A stretch of DNA of 55,173 nt from Herpetosiphon llansteffanensis (GCF_003205875.1 NZ_PUBZ01000100.1:1-55173); one strand, 5' to 3'; shown: positions 40,831 to 50,270, counted from the stretch's first letter. Notes: generated by a model from the letters alone, not told the origin. Made by a program: numbers and translations.

Positions 40831-43800
40831 TTAAAGTTGTTCGAGCACGGCGCTCTCTTGGCCTAGCATTGAATAGAGGTTGCTCAGCAAGCCTTCTTGA
40901 GGATTGATGCGATAGCTTGGCTCTAACATCACTTGACCCATGGGGTTGGGCAGATAGATTGTAATTGGCTGATCGCCCTCGTAGCCCCGCAACACGCGAT
41001 CGATTTCTTGCATACGCCGAATATCGGTTTCGTTGTTGCCTGAGCGAGGCAAATAGATGTGCAAATGGAAGCGTGGCCCGCTGACAATCGCAACGCTGCC
41101 ACTATCTTCATGGCTGGCTGCTGGCGCAACGCTTACTTTGCGGCGAGGCCGTGGCACAATCGTAACTGCTGCTGAAGCTGTCGCTTCGCTTTGGCCATGG
41201 CCATTGCCGTTACCATTGGCATAATGACCATTGCCATTGCCATTGCCATTGCCGTTAGTGTGCCCATTGCTGGCAGCATAGCCATTGCCATTGGTCGGTG
41301 CAGAAACGTTTGCAGTGCTCATCGCTGGACGTACCTCAACATATACATCATCATTGAAGGCTTCCTGTGGCAGTGGTGCGCCATCATCAAGATAGGCGGG
41401 CATATCGTCGACTGCGCCAACTGAGCGCCGGACTGCCACGCTTGGCGCAGCTGGCTTGGCGACATTTTTTTGCTCAACAGTGAAGGCACTCACCGATTCA
41501 ATCATCAATTGCATTTCATCGCGGCGATTATCGACTTTGGCGGTGATTTGCACAATTGCATCATCAACCAAGAATTCAGCATATTGCTCTAAGGTGCGTG
41601 GGAAGGCCACAAATTCGATTTCGCTTTCCAAATCCTCGACCTTGCCCACCAGCATCGAATCGCCTTTTTTGGTTTGAATCCGTTTGGTATTCTTAATCAT
41701 GCCAATCAGGCGGATGGCTGTGCCAATGTGTTTTTTCGTGATCATGCCAAGGCTGATGCGGCCAGGATCGTGGGGAGCATTCTCCAAGGCTTGCGCCATT
41801 GGATGCTCGGAAATGTACATGCCCAAGAGTTCTTTTTCCCAGTTGAGCAATTCGCGTTGCATTTCGAGGCCGGTCGCTATCGGCGGGAAGGGAATTGGTG
41901 CAATGGTTGGGGTGCTCGATTGTTCGCCGCCGCCAAGCATATCAAACAGGCTATTTTGGCCTGCTTCACGGGCTTTTTGGGTTTCATGGCCAGCACTAAT
42001 CGCCCGATCAAGAATCGCAAGTTTCTGGTGACGCGTGCCTGGCAACGAATCCATTGCACCACATTTGATCAAACTTTCCATGACCCGCTTGTTGAGCACG
42101 CCGCGATCAACCCGCGCACAAAAATCTTCGATGCTGCTGAATGGGCCGCTTTCATCGCGCACTTTCAAAATTGCTTGAATTGGGCCAATCCCAACGTTGC
42201 GAATTGCACTCAGCCCAAAGCGAATGCCGCGATTGTATTTGATACCTTCGGGCAATTCGCCAGCAATATCAACAATCTTAAAGCCTTCTTTGCTGCCATT
42301 AACATCGGGCGGCGAGACAGCCACGCCCAAGCGCGAGGCTTCGGCAACGCTCTTGGCAACTTCGTCGATTTCGCCCGACGCTGCCGAAAGCGTAGCGGTC
42401 ATATATTCGGTTGGATAATTATTTTTGAGCCAAGCAGTTTGATATGAGAGCAAACCATAGAGCGTCGAGTGCGGGCGGTTGAACGAATAGCCTGCAAATG
42501 GCAGAATCAGTTCCCACAATTCGTCTGCTTGGGCTTGGGTCAAGCCTTTGCGCACACAACCCTCTTTGAAGCGCACCGAGTTTTCGGCCATCAACTCTTT
42601 GTTCTTTTTGCTGATGGCTTTGATCACGATATAGGCTTCGCCAAGCGTGTATTCGGCAACCGCTTGCAGCAATTGCATAATTTGTTCTTGGTAAACGATA
42701 ACTCCATACGTATCCTCAAGAATTGGCTTGAGAATCGGGTGAATATATTTAATTGCGTGCGGATTATTTTTGTTGTGAATGTAAACCGGAATTTGTTCCA
42801 GCGGGCCAGGCCGATACAGCGCCACCATACCGTACAAATCATCAACCCGCGTAGGCTTGAGCTGCACCAGGTAACGAGTCATGCCCGCCGATTCTAGCTG
42901 AAACACATCAACCGTTTCGCCCCGGCCCAAAGCCTCGAAGGTTTTTTTATCTTCCAGCGGAATATCCGAGAGCCACATGGTTTTGCCAGTGGTTTGCTCG
43001 ATCAGTTGCAAGGCTTCGGCGGCTACCGAAAGGTTGGTCAAGCCCAAAATATCCATTTTGAGCAAGCCCATTTTGGCCAGCGTTGGCCCTTCAAAGGCAG
43101 CCATCACGCCATGTTCATCTTTGGTGGTGCGTTGCAATGGCACCATATTTTCAAGCGGATGGCGACTAACGACGACCCCACAGGCATGGGTTCCGACGCT
43201 CTTCATCCGACCCTCGACCTTTTGCGCCCAATCCATCAACTCGCGCAATTTGGGGTCGCTATCGTAAATTTGCTTGAGTTCAGGCACTTTATCCAACGAT
43301 TTGGCGATCGTCATTCCAACGGGCAAGGTTGGAATTAATTTGGCAACTCGATCAACCTCGCTCAGCGGAATATCGAGCACGCGGCCCATATCGCGCAAGG
43401 CTGCTTTGGCTCCTAGTGTGCCATAGGTGATAATTTGGGCCACATTCTCGCGGCCATATTTGGTTGCAATATAATCGAGAATTTCGCCACGCCGCGCATC
43501 GGCAAAGTCGGTGTCAATATCGGGCATTTCCAAGCGTTCGGGCGAGAGAAAACGCTCGAACAGCAGCTTGTTTTGCACCGGATCAACGTCGGTGATGCCC
43601 AAACAGTAGAGCACCAACGAAGCCCCAGCCGAACCCCGCGGCAGACATGGAATCCCATTCGAGCGGGCAAATTTGACATAATCCCAAACAATCAACATAT
43701 AATCGGGGAAGCCGGTTTGGTTGATCACATCAAGCTCGTAGCTGAGCCGTTGCACATATTCCAGCGAAGGATTGCCATTGCAGCGCTTGATCAAGCCTTC

Positions 43801-44730
43801 TTCGCAGATCAGGCGCAAGTACGAGGCGGCATCGTGGCCTTGGGGAATATCAAACTCTGGTAATTCGACCCGCCCGAAATCTAATTTCAAATTGCACATA
43901 TCGGCGATGCGGCGAGTGTTTTCCATCGGCGCAGTGCCATAAATCTTGTAGCGATCCCACATTTCGTCGCCCGACATAATGTGGTAGGTTTCGTCCATTT
44001 GATAATTTTTCGAGCACAACTCTTGGAGCGTCAGGTTAAAACCCATCGCCATCACCCGTGAGTGGGCTTCAAGGTCTTCGCGGCGCACAAAGTGGGTGTC
44101 GTTGGTCGCGACCAATGGCACATGCATCTCGTTGGCGATCCGTACCAATTCTTGGTTAATTTCTAGCAGTTCAGGCGTATTGTTGTGCAGTTGTAGTTCG
44201 ATGAAATAATTCTCAGGCCCAAATAAATCGCGGAACCAAGCCACCGTTTCAACAGCTTTTTGGCGTTGCTTCGATTGGACATTTTGAATCACTTCGCCTG
44301 CGATACACGACGAGGTGACGATCAACCCTTCGTGATATTGCTCAAGCAACTGGCGATCGATGCGTGGGCGGGCAAAAATACCTTTGCCCATGCCATCGAG
44401 GTGCGAGCGCGAAGTTAATTTGACTAAGTTGCGGTAGCCAACCTCATTTTGGGCGATCAGCAGCAGGTGATAATAATTTTTGCCGCCCTTGACCATGGGA
44501 TCTTTATTCGAGTTAGGGGCGATATAGGCTTCCATGCCAATAATTGGCTTGACGTTGGCTTTTTTTGCGTTGGCATAAAACTCCATCGCGCCATACATCA
44601 CGCCGTGGTCGGTTATGGCGATGCTATCCATCTGAAGCTCAGCAGCACGTTCGGCGATGGCTTTGGTTGTGGCATAGCCATCAAGCAAGCTATACTCCGA
44701 GTGAACGTGAAGATGGACAAAATCTTTCAT
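40831..44730 (-). CDS. dnaE: DNA polymerase III subunit alpha
   Basis: A 1299-residue DnaE-type replicative polymerase. The N-terminal PHP domain starts HLHVHSEYSLLDGY with ITDHGVMYG; the palm contains PDIDTDF (Asp404 and Asp406) as part of the three-carboxylate centre. Finger and beta-binding regions follow, then an OB-fold (around residue 1010). Near residue 1150 lies a Gly/Asn-rich linker (NGNGNGNGNGHYANGNG), before the C-terminal segment that in other DnaE proteins binds the tau subunit. The linker is coded by a trinucleotide-rich repeat (41190-41290) and may vary between strains. The start ATG at 44730 has an AGAGG-type site (AAGAGGTTTGTTATG). Alone in its operon. Confidence 0.96.
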   Translation of the reverse strand: MKDFVHLHVHSEYSLLDGYATTKAIAERAAELQMDSIAITDHGVMYGAMEFYANAKKANVKPIIGMEAYIAPNSNKDPMVKGGKNYYHLLLIAQNEVGYRNLVKLTSRSHLDGMGKGIFARPRIDRQLLEQYHEGLIVTSSCIAGEVIQNVQSKQRQKAVETVAWFRDLFGPENYFIELQLHNNTPELLEINQELVRIANEMHVPLVATNDTHFVRREDLEAHSRVMAMGFNLTLQELCSKNYQMDETYHIMSGDEMWDRYKIYGTAPMENTRRIADMCNLKLDFGRVELPEFDIPQGHDAASYLRLICEEGLIKRCNGNPSLEYVQRLSYELDVINQTGFPDYMLIVWDYVKFARSNGIPCLPRGSAGASLVLYCLGITDVDPVQNKLLFERFLSPERLEMPDIDTDFADARRGEILDYIATKYGRENVAQIITYGTLGAKAALRDMGRVLDIPLSEVDRVAKLIPTLPVGMTIAKSLDKVPELKQIYDSDPKLRELMDWAQKVEGRMKSVGTHACGVVVSRHPLENMVPLQRTTKDEHGVMAAFEGPTLAKMGLLKMDILGLTNLSVAAEALQLIEQTTGKTMWLSDIPLEDKKTFEALGRGETVDVFQLESAGMTRYLVQLKPTRVDDLYGMVALYRPGPLEQIPVYIHNKNNPHAIKYIHPILKPILEDTYGVIVYQEQIMQLLQAVAEYTLGEAYIVIKAISKKNKELMAENSVRFKEGCVRKGLTQAQADELWELILPFAGYSFNRPHSTLYGLLSYQTAWLKNNYPTEYMTATLSAASGEIDEVAKSVAEASRLGVAVSPPDVNGSKEGFKIVDIAGELPEGIKYNRGIRFGLSAIRNVGIGPIQAILKVRDESGPFSSIEDFCARVDRGVLNKRVMESLIKCGAMDSLPGTRHQKLAILDRAISAGHETQKAREAGQNSLFDMLGGGEQSSTPTIAPIPFPPIATGLEMQRELLNWEKELLGMYISEHPMAQALENAPHDPGRISLGMITKKHIGTAIRLIGMIKNTKRIQTKKGDSMLVGKVEDLESEIEFVAFPRTLEQYAEFLVDDAIVQITAKVDNRRDEMQLMIESVSAFTVEQKNVAKPAAPSVAVRRSVGAVDDMPAYLDDGAPLPQEAFNDDVYVEVRPAMSTANVSAPTNGNGYAASNGHTNGNGNGNGNGHYANGNGNGHGQSEATASAAVTIVPRPRRKVSVAPAASHEDSGSVAIVSGPRFHLHIYLPRSGNNETDIRRMQEIDRVLRGYEGDQPITIYLPNPMGQVMLEPSYRINPQEGLLSNLYSMLGQESAVLEQL

Positions 44731-44957
44731 AACAAACCTCTTCTATAGCTAGGGTTGCCCATAGCGAAAGCCGCCCAAAAATTGGCGGTAAAAAAGCAGA
44801 AAATGCTTTACACAAATGAAGTACAAAAGGTGGTTTTTAGGCCATCGCTATGGTAGAGAAAGCGCTTATTCTCAGCTTGGTGTGTCAAGGGAGCATGTAG
44901 TTTACTCAGAATTTGAGGTAAAAAAGCCCGTTTTGTTGGCTCCCGCTTCGTCTTTGT

Positions 44958-45006
44958 ATTATACCATAGCTGCTTGTGGATAACTACGTGAATAAGCTGT
45001 GGATTA
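44958..45006 (-). promoter_or_regulatory. Putative dnaE promoter with two DnaA-box-like sites
   Basis: On the minus strand TATAAT (44958-44963) is a perfect -10. Where a -35 would be, there is a perfect DnaA box TTATCCACA (44975-44983), and a second near-box TAATCCACA (44998-45006) 23 bp away. The long leader of about 220 nt to dnaE (44951 to 44730) has no gene. This suggests control of dnaE by DnaA, but a replication origin cannot be excluded from this piece. Confidence 0.5.
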
Positions 45007-45065
45007 AAGGTGTAAAACATTATGTCGAGGTTTACTACTAATCAAAATCATAATCCTAACATATA

Positions 45066-45093
45066 TTGACAGTTAAAAATTCTTTGCTATAGT
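45066..45093 (+). promoter_or_regulatory. Sigma-70-type promoter of the WXG100-amidase island
   Basis: TTGACA (45066-45071, consensus), 16 bp, TATAGT (45088-45093). Predicted start near 45100; the leader to ATG 45132 is about 32 nt. Confidence 0.7.
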
Positions 45094-45131
45094 TGGATTT
45101 AGATGTATATGGATAGTTGAGGAATATGGTT

Positions 45132-45545
45132 ATGCTAAGGATGTTAAGTTGGCTGGTAAAGCCACTGCTGTTTGTAATTGTTGCTGGAATAAGCTTTTTT
45201 TTGCTTAAACGAAGCTTCAATTTTAGTGCAGATCAAGATATCGATCTTTTTATTGGCATACAGGCAATTGGATTAATTTTTAGTATGGTCAGCATGAATC
45301 AATCGATCAAAGTAATAAGTTTATATGGATTGATGTTCGTTGGAATGTGGCTTTTGTTCTATTATTTCTATGTTTTGCTACAAACAAACCACCAAAATAA
45401 TCATCTTTGCGATGGTATGTGCCTTGGATATCAATTTGAAAATAATCCAATCTATTTCTGGTTACTAATAACCGGTTTAGGTTTTGTTTTGATTGGAATA
45501 TTATTTAAAATCATTATTAATAAATATATAATCAAAGCTATATAA
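45132..45545 (+). CDS. Four-helix membrane protein upstream of the WXG100-amidase
   Basis: A 137-residue protein; GAGGA (45119-45123) is eight bases before ATG 45132, and a nearer ATG at 45126 is less likely. Four hydrophobic helices (about residues 8-26, 38-55, 60-82 and 108-130) and a short external-looking loop with two Cys (NHLCDGMCLGY) between helices 3 and 4. Base composition is strongly AT-rich (mostly A/T third positions), unlike the window. It begins 16 bp before the WXG100-amidase gene in one transcript. A possible role is a membrane immunity protein or a secretion helper for that amidase. I do not recognise the family. Confidence 0.75.
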   Translation: MLRMLSWLVKPLLFVIVAGISFFLLKRSFNFSADQDIDLFIGIQAIGLIFSMVSMNQSIKVISLYGLMFVGMWLLFYYFYVLLQTNHQNNHLCDGMCLGYQFENNPIYFWLLITGLGFVLIGILFKIIINKYIIKAI

Positions 45546-45561
45546 AGAGGAGATTATTATT

Positions 45562-46560
45562 ATGCCATCAACAGTTATCCAAGTTCAATATGAGACATTA
45601 GATTTGATTGAAAATCGATTCCTAAAGCTCAAGCAATGCACGGAAGATATACATAAACATTTAGTAATTACCACAGATAATTTACAAGATCGATGGATTG
45701 GCAACGCCTTCGATAAATTTCTTAGTGAAATGCAATATGATATCTTTCCTGCGTTAAATCGATTAATTAATAATTTTCAAACTGCAAGCATCTTAACCCA
45801 AGAAATCTATCAGGTTATGGCTGATGCTGAACTTGAGGCTGCGAATTTATTTAAGCAATCCGATCAATTCGTCCCAAATAAAATGGTAAGATCTATATCC
45901 ACTACAAACTTTATCGATGATTTAATCAAAAAAATAAAAGAATTTCTCGAAGAAATAAAAAAACAGCCATTTGAACAACTTCCCATTCCACAACCAGACA
46001 TGAAATCTCGTAGCGATTGGGAGGCAAGAGAGCCTAGTTTTGACAGGAATGAAGGGCGTTATGATTCAGAAAAAAATCCTAGTGGTTATGCAGATTATAA
46101 GGATTTAAAGCCAGGCCAACCATTACCTGAGATCTTGGATACAGTTGTCATCCATCATGAAGGCAATAGTCAAACGCATGATCCTCGCAAGGTGCAAGAT
46201 AAACACATGGACGGAAATGGATGGGCAGATATTGGATATCATTATATTATTGGGGCCGATGGGACAATTTACCAAGGTCGCGATATCAATGTTCGTGGGA
46301 GTCATGTTGATGGTCAAAATACAGGGAAAATTGGAGTCCTTTTCCTTGGTGATTTTGAAAATAATTGGTGGGATAACGATGATGAACCAACTGAAGCCCA
46401 AATTGAAAGCAGCAAAAATCTTATTCGTTGGTTAGATTCAGAATATGGCATAGATACAGTACTAGGCCATAAGGATGTTGCAGGGCAAGACACTGAATGT
46501 CCAGGAGATAACCTAGAGCCAATTGTCCCTGAATTAGATGAGGTTGCCCAAGAACGCTAA
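45562..46560 (+). CDS. WXG100-like protein fused to a zinc N-acetylmuramoyl-L-alanine amidase
   Basis: A 332-residue protein with AGAGGAG ten bases before the ATG. Residues about 1-95 form a helical hairpin with the WIG (W-x-G) turn at 45-47, like WXG100 secretion proteins. A Lys/Glu-rich helix and a linker (about 100-185) follow. Residues about 190-320 are an amidase-2/PGRP-type domain with the zinc site intact: His198 or His199 (TVVIHHEG), Tyr226 (DIGYHYII), His303 (GHKDV) and Cys313 (TECPG). It should cut the amide between MurNAc and L-Ala of peptidoglycan. The combination suggests a type VII-like export substrate acting on walls. AT-rich like its upstream neighbour, so probably acquired together. 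Confidence 0.85.
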   Translation: MPSTVIQVQYETLDLIENRFLKLKQCTEDIHKHLVITTDNLQDRWIGNAFDKFLSEMQYDIFPALNRLINNFQTASILTQEIYQVMADAELEAANLFKQSDQFVPNKMVRSISTTNFIDDLIKKIKEFLEEIKKQPFEQLPIPQPDMKSRSDWEAREPSFDRNEGRYDSEKNPSGYADYKDLKPGQPLPEILDTVVIHHEGNSQTHDPRKVQDKHMDGNGWADIGYHYIIGADGTIYQGRDINVRGSHVDGQNTGKIGVLFLGDFENNWWDNDDEPTEAQIESSKNLIRWLDSEYGIDTVLGHKDVAGQDTECPGDNLEPIVPELDEVAQER

Positions 46561-46563
46561 TTT

Positions 46564-46610
46564 AAGCATGAGCCTAATTTGAACTAAAATTAGGCCCATG
46601 CTTGTTATTT
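46564..46610. terminator. Bidirectional terminator between the amidase and propeller genes
   Basis: A stem of about 16 bp (AAGCATG-GCCTAATTT / AAATTAGGC-CATGCTT, one mismatch) with GTTATTT after it on the plus strand. Confidence 0.7.
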
Positions 46611-48747
46611 ATCGCACAACCTGCGGTAAATAGTACATATATGCTTCTTCACTCGCGCCAAAGCGCAGTGCTGCCACACCCAACGAGGGCGTTGCCCCAA
46701 CATGGGTAAATTTGCCTGCAATATATAAATGCTGATCGTTGACACTAATGTGGCTAATTTCAGCATTCGCAGGTTGAGCGAGGCCTTGCCAGGTTGTGCC
46801 ATCCCAACGGGCTAGTGTGCCAGTTGCCACGGTATCGACGTGCTCGAATGGCCCACCAACATATAAAAAATTATCATCATCGGCAACCAACACATTTGGC
46901 ACCTGATCGAAGGTTGCAATTACTTCACAACTTTCTCCATTGAAGCGGCACAATTGATCGTGGTCTAGGAAGTAGAGCGAGCCGCGCCAACCAACAATTT
47001 GCAAGCTTTTTTGGCTATCGCGAATTCCAAGAGTGGTAATTTCATACCAAGTTGTGCCATTCCAGCGCTTAAAATAGGTGTACCAATAGCCGCGTTCGCT
47101 ACTTGGGTCAACCGCATACAATTGATTATCGGTCATCAACACCGTATCAAACCAGCCCAAGCTGCCGCCATTATGGGCGAGGTTGGTAATGTTGCCGTGA
47201 TCAAGTTTGATCACGCCGTCCAATGAACCACCATCGAGATTACCCAGAAGCTGAGTGCCAGAAATAGACCACGTGCTAATCGTCGCACTCTGGCTTAGCG
47301 GATCACTGAATGAAACGTCTGGCTGAATTTGCCAAAGATTTCGCGCAATGCTGGTGGTCGTGGTGATGGCTCGCTCAGCAGCAAAATAGCTAGTTTGATC
47401 ATCAACCGATAGCACTTCGAACGATGATGGGGTTATTTTGTGCAGTAACGGTTGCCAACTCTGGTTATGCCAACTTAAAAGCTTTTGATCAGACCATGAA
47501 ATTAATGGCTTGCGGTCGCTCGTAAGCGCAATTGGCCGACCTTGCTGGCCGCCAAGGCTCGCAACATTAGCATAGCGAATGGTTGTAGCAAGTGATTCAA
47601 GCTGGGTTCCATCCCAACGGACGAGGCTGCTTGGCTGCCCATTGAGCGTAAAATCGCCTGCAAGATACAGGATATTGTTATGGTTGGCGAGGGTCTTAAT
47701 CTGACGAATTTGCATCGGCAAGTTGACTAATTGCCACGCATCGGAGGTAAGTTGATACAACGCTTGGCTGTCGCTGACATACATTTGCTGATTGGCAAGT
47801 TGGGTCAGGCTCATGTAACTCAATTGAAGCGAGGTTGAAATGCCATTCGTCCAATCATCGTTTTGCCATTCTTGTAATTGGCTCATCGTGCGGCTGGAAT
47901 CAGCAAATATTGGGCGATAGAAACTATCGTTACCAGCAAAAACCAAATCGAAATTATAGTTTTGGATTGGATCAGGCCAAGGCGGATTAATCCATTCATC
48001 ATTTTGCAACAACGCATAGCTCAGCGAATATTGCTCCTTGCCTGGATAGACATGGGTGATCATCATGCGATTATTCGCAAGCGCCATTTGGCTTACCTCG
48101 GCAATCGGATGATCGGGTAAGGGTATAATTTGCTGATTGCGCCAGCCAATGATCCCTTTGGTTAGTTGATTATTGAAGCGATTGAAATTACCTGCTAAAT
48201 AGAGCGTATCGCTCATAACCTCTAATTGATTAAGTCTCGCTGGTTCACCAGTATCGTAGCTAATCCCACTGCCCACTGGCTCAAAACCTGTACCATTCCA
48301 AAGAGCAATTCCGTTCAGTGGGGTTCCCGCCAAGTGCTTAAACGAACCACCAAGATACAGTTGATTGTGATAGTAGGCTGCTGTCGCAACCGCACCACTT
48401 TCCTCAGCATGCAGCCCGTAGCTTTGCCAAACTCCTTGCTGATCCAGGCTGGCCAGCCCATTAACCAATTGGCCATTGAGATAGTTGAAATCGCCCATAA
48501 TGGTTAATCTGCCGTCGTCGGCAAATACCAAATCGGTGATCGTGCCTGGAGTATTGAGTTCGTTGGCCAACTCAGTATCCCAAGTTCCTGTGATCGATTG
48601 GCCATTTGGGATCGGTCTCATAGTTGGGTTAAATTGATTCGAAGCACTAGCGACCACCGACGACCGCCTACTAGCGCCCAAAATTGCTAACTGCAGAACA
48701 ATGAACAACACCAGCATCCGCCAGAGTGATGAACGGGTTGGCAGCAT
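46609..48747 (-). CDS. Secreted repeat protein, probable beta-propeller
   Basis: A 712-residue exported protein. It starts with a signal peptide (residues about 10-30, MLVLFIVLQLAILGAS). The mature part has many repeats of the form LYLGGSFKHLAGTPLNGIALWNGTGFEPVGSG, LYLAGNFNRFNNQLTKGIIGWRN, LYLAGDFTLNGQPSSLVRWDGTQLE, FLYVGGPFEHVDTVATGTLARWDGTTW and LYIAGKFTHVGATPSLGVAALRFG. These match the Rax2/delta-60-like repeat proteins that form beta-propellers on cell surfaces. AAGGAG precedes the ATG. No enzymatic motif seen. Function probably adhesion or binding. Confidence 0.8.
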   Translation of the reverse strand: MLPTRSSLWRMLVLFIVLQLAILGASRRSSVVASASNQFNPTMRPIPNGQSITGTWDTELANELNTPGTITDLVFADDGRLTIMGDFNYLNGQLVNGLASLDQQGVWQSYGLHAEESGAVATAAYYHNQLYLGGSFKHLAGTPLNGIALWNGTGFEPVGSGISYDTGEPARLNQLEVMSDTLYLAGNFNRFNNQLTKGIIGWRNQQIIPLPDHPIAEVSQMALANNRMMITHVYPGKEQYSLSYALLQNDEWINPPWPDPIQNYNFDLVFAGNDSFYRPIFADSSRTMSQLQEWQNDDWTNGISTSLQLSYMSLTQLANQQMYVSDSQALYQLTSDAWQLVNLPMQIRQIKTLANHNNILYLAGDFTLNGQPSSLVRWDGTQLESLATTIRYANVASLGGQQGRPIALTSDRKPLISWSDQKLLSWHNQSWQPLLHKITPSSFEVLSVDDQTSYFAAERAITTTTSIARNLWQIQPDVSFSDPLSQSATISTWSISGTQLLGNLDGGSLDGVIKLDHGNITNLAHNGGSLGWFDTVLMTDNQLYAVDPSSERGYWYTYFKRWNGTTWYEITTLGIRDSQKSLQIVGWRGSLYFLDHDQLCRFNGESCEVIATFDQVPNVLVADDDNFLYVGGPFEHVDTVATGTLARWDGTTWQGLAQPANAEISHISVNDQHLYIAGKFTHVGATPSLGVAALRFGASEEAYMYYLPQVVR

Positions 48748-48796
48748 TGAAAAACTCCTTAATAATTGTTGAGTAAAACAACTAACTATATACTGG

Positions 48797-48825
48797 TATA
48801 TAGCAGGTTTTCAACTATTTGTAAA
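48797..48825 (-). promoter_or_regulatory. Promoter of the secreted propeller gene with a short palindrome
   Basis: On the minus strand TTTACA (48820-48825), 17 bp, TATATA (48797-48802). The -10 overlaps an 8-bp inverted repeat CTATATAC-TG-GTATATAG (48786-48803) that may be an operator. Confidence 0.6.
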
Positions 48826-48843
48826 CATTGTAAAGTGAATGAA

Positions 48844-48873
48844 AAAACCCTGCTCCAAATTTGGAACAGGGTT
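48844..48873 (-). terminator. Terminator of cdsA
   Basis: A near-perfect palindrome AAACCCTG-TCCA / TGGA-CAGGGTTT with a four-base AT centre, followed on the minus strand by TTTTTT. It lies 26 bases beyond the cdsA stop. Confidence 0.85.
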
Positions 48874-48899
48874 TGGGCTAAAGTTGCTCAGCCATTTTT

Positions 48900-49742
48900 T
48901 TAGAGCCAAGCCGCCAGCAGATAGTAGACCAAGGGCGCGGTAAACAGCAGCGAATCAACCCGATCGAGCAAGCCGCCATGACCTGGAATCAGGTTGCCCG
49001 AATCTTTGACTCCTGCTTGGCGTTTCAACAATGATTCGGCCAAATCGCCCAGCGTGCCACCGACGGCCCCAATCAAGCCTAGAATAATTTTTTGATCCAA
49101 GGTTAATGGCATGCCTAAAAGCGCCACAATACCAATTCCAGCAGCGATTGAGGCGATTGTGCCACCAACAAAGCCTTCCCAGGTTTTTTTGGGGCTGAGC
49201 AAGGGAGCCATTTTGTGCTTGCCAAAGGCTCGGCCAGCAAAATACGCGCCGGTATCCGAGGCCCAGGTTACGGCAAAGGTTGCATAAATCCAGGCTGCGC
49301 CTGTTTCGATGTTGAACGAGCTTAACGGGCCACCACTCAAGGTTGGGCTTGGATCAGCGCGCAGCAAGACGAAGTGGCTGAGCATGGCTCCCGCATAAAT
49401 TGCGCTGCCCAAACTGGCTGCCCACGCATCGAGCGCGCCCGTGCGATCCTTGCGACTAATTTCGTAGATCAAACTAGCCATTGCGCCAAGCGCGACAACC
49501 GCGCCAGTTAAATTGACGCTAGTGCGTGGTTGGGCAACTGCCGCCGCAACAAAGGCTAAGCCAAGGCCAATCGCTAATGGCAAGCGTGGATGATAGCCAC
49601 CAGCCCGCAAAATCCGTTGAATTTCATAGATGCCGATGACGACTGCAATGGCAATCAGCGCGGTTGTCCACCAACCACCCAACCACACGATGATCAACAC
49701 GACCGGAGCTAATACCAAAGCGCTTGCAATTCGCGTGCCCAA
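48900..49742 (-). CDS. cdsA: Phosphatidate cytidylyltransferase
   Basis: A 280-residue membrane enzyme with about eight hydrophobic segments. The CdsA signature near the C-terminus is present: KDSGNLIPGHGGLLDRVDS, and WASDTGAYFAGRAFGKHK and SPKKTWEG precede it. It makes CDP-diacylglycerol from phosphatidate and CTP, the branch point of phospholipid synthesis. A GAGGAGG-type site (reverse of CCTCCTC near 49749) lies before the ATG. Not next to uppS or dxr as in many bacteria. Confidence 0.95.
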   Translation of the reverse strand: MGTRIASALVLAPVVLIIVWLGGWWTTALIAIAVVIGIYEIQRILRAGGYHPRLPLAIGLGLAFVAAAVAQPRTSVNLTGAVVALGAMASLIYEISRKDRTGALDAWAASLGSAIYAGAMLSHFVLLRADPSPTLSGGPLSSFNIETGAAWIYATFAVTWASDTGAYFAGRAFGKHKMAPLLSPKKTWEGFVGGTIASIAAGIGIVALLGMPLTLDQKIILGLIGAVGGTLGDLAESLLKRQAGVKDSGNLIPGHGGLLDRVDSLLFTAPLVYYLLAAWL

Positions 49743-49796
49743 CGTGGCCTCCTCTATGCGTTTAAAGGCTGAGAACGTTGGTTAGCATACCACGAA

Positions 49797-50270
49797 TTAA
49801 CGTCCCCAAAAATGCTGCACAATATCCTGATCGAAGGTTTTTTGGCCATAATCGTGCAAGATGCGCAAGATCTGTGCCCGATGGTCGGTGGCATGGTTGG
49901 TAATTTGCAGCAAAACTTGCCAGCGCGCCAAATTAATCCCCGGCAAGACCTCGGCTAATTGCGCATCGTTGAGCTGCTCGACATAGCTGGTTACTTGGCC
50001 GCGTATGTCGTTAAACACCTCGCGCACGCTGCTAATCGTGGTGTATTCCGCTGGGTCGAGGTGTGGAGGTCGCTGACCAGTTTGCAAACCAGTGAGCCAT
50101 CCCCGTTCGACGCTGGCAACATGCACCAAGTGGTTGCGCAACGAGCCATGAGAATAAGGATAATCGGCGCAAAATTGTTCGTCGCTCAAGCCCTCGATGC
50201 TTTGCCAAATTCGTTGATCAAAATCGGCGTTATAGGCCACCAAACTTTTGATAATCGTGATCGCTTCCAT
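49797..50270 (-). CDS. DinB-family (DUF664-like) metal-dependent protein
   Basis: A 157-residue four-helix protein. The three metal-binding His are recognisable: LRNHLVHVASVERGW (first His) and NHATDHRAQI (second and third). DinB proteins usually hold Ni or Zn and are damage-inducible or thiol-transferase related; many stand-alone members have no known reaction. Transcribed divergently from the MFS gene at 50442. Confidence 0.88.
   Translation of the reverse strand: MEAITIIKSLVAYNADFDQRIWQSIEGLSDEQFCADYPYSHGSLRNHLVHVASVERGWLTGLQTGQRPPHLDPAEYTTISSVREVFNDIRGQVTSYVEQLNDAQLAEVLPGINLARWQVLLQITNHATDHRAQILRILHDYGQKTFDQDIVQHFWGR

Noticed and set aside
44808-45020. 70-residue minus-strand frame upstream of dnaE
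   Set aside because: No ribosome site, covers the promoter and DnaA-box region, and has no recognisable composition.
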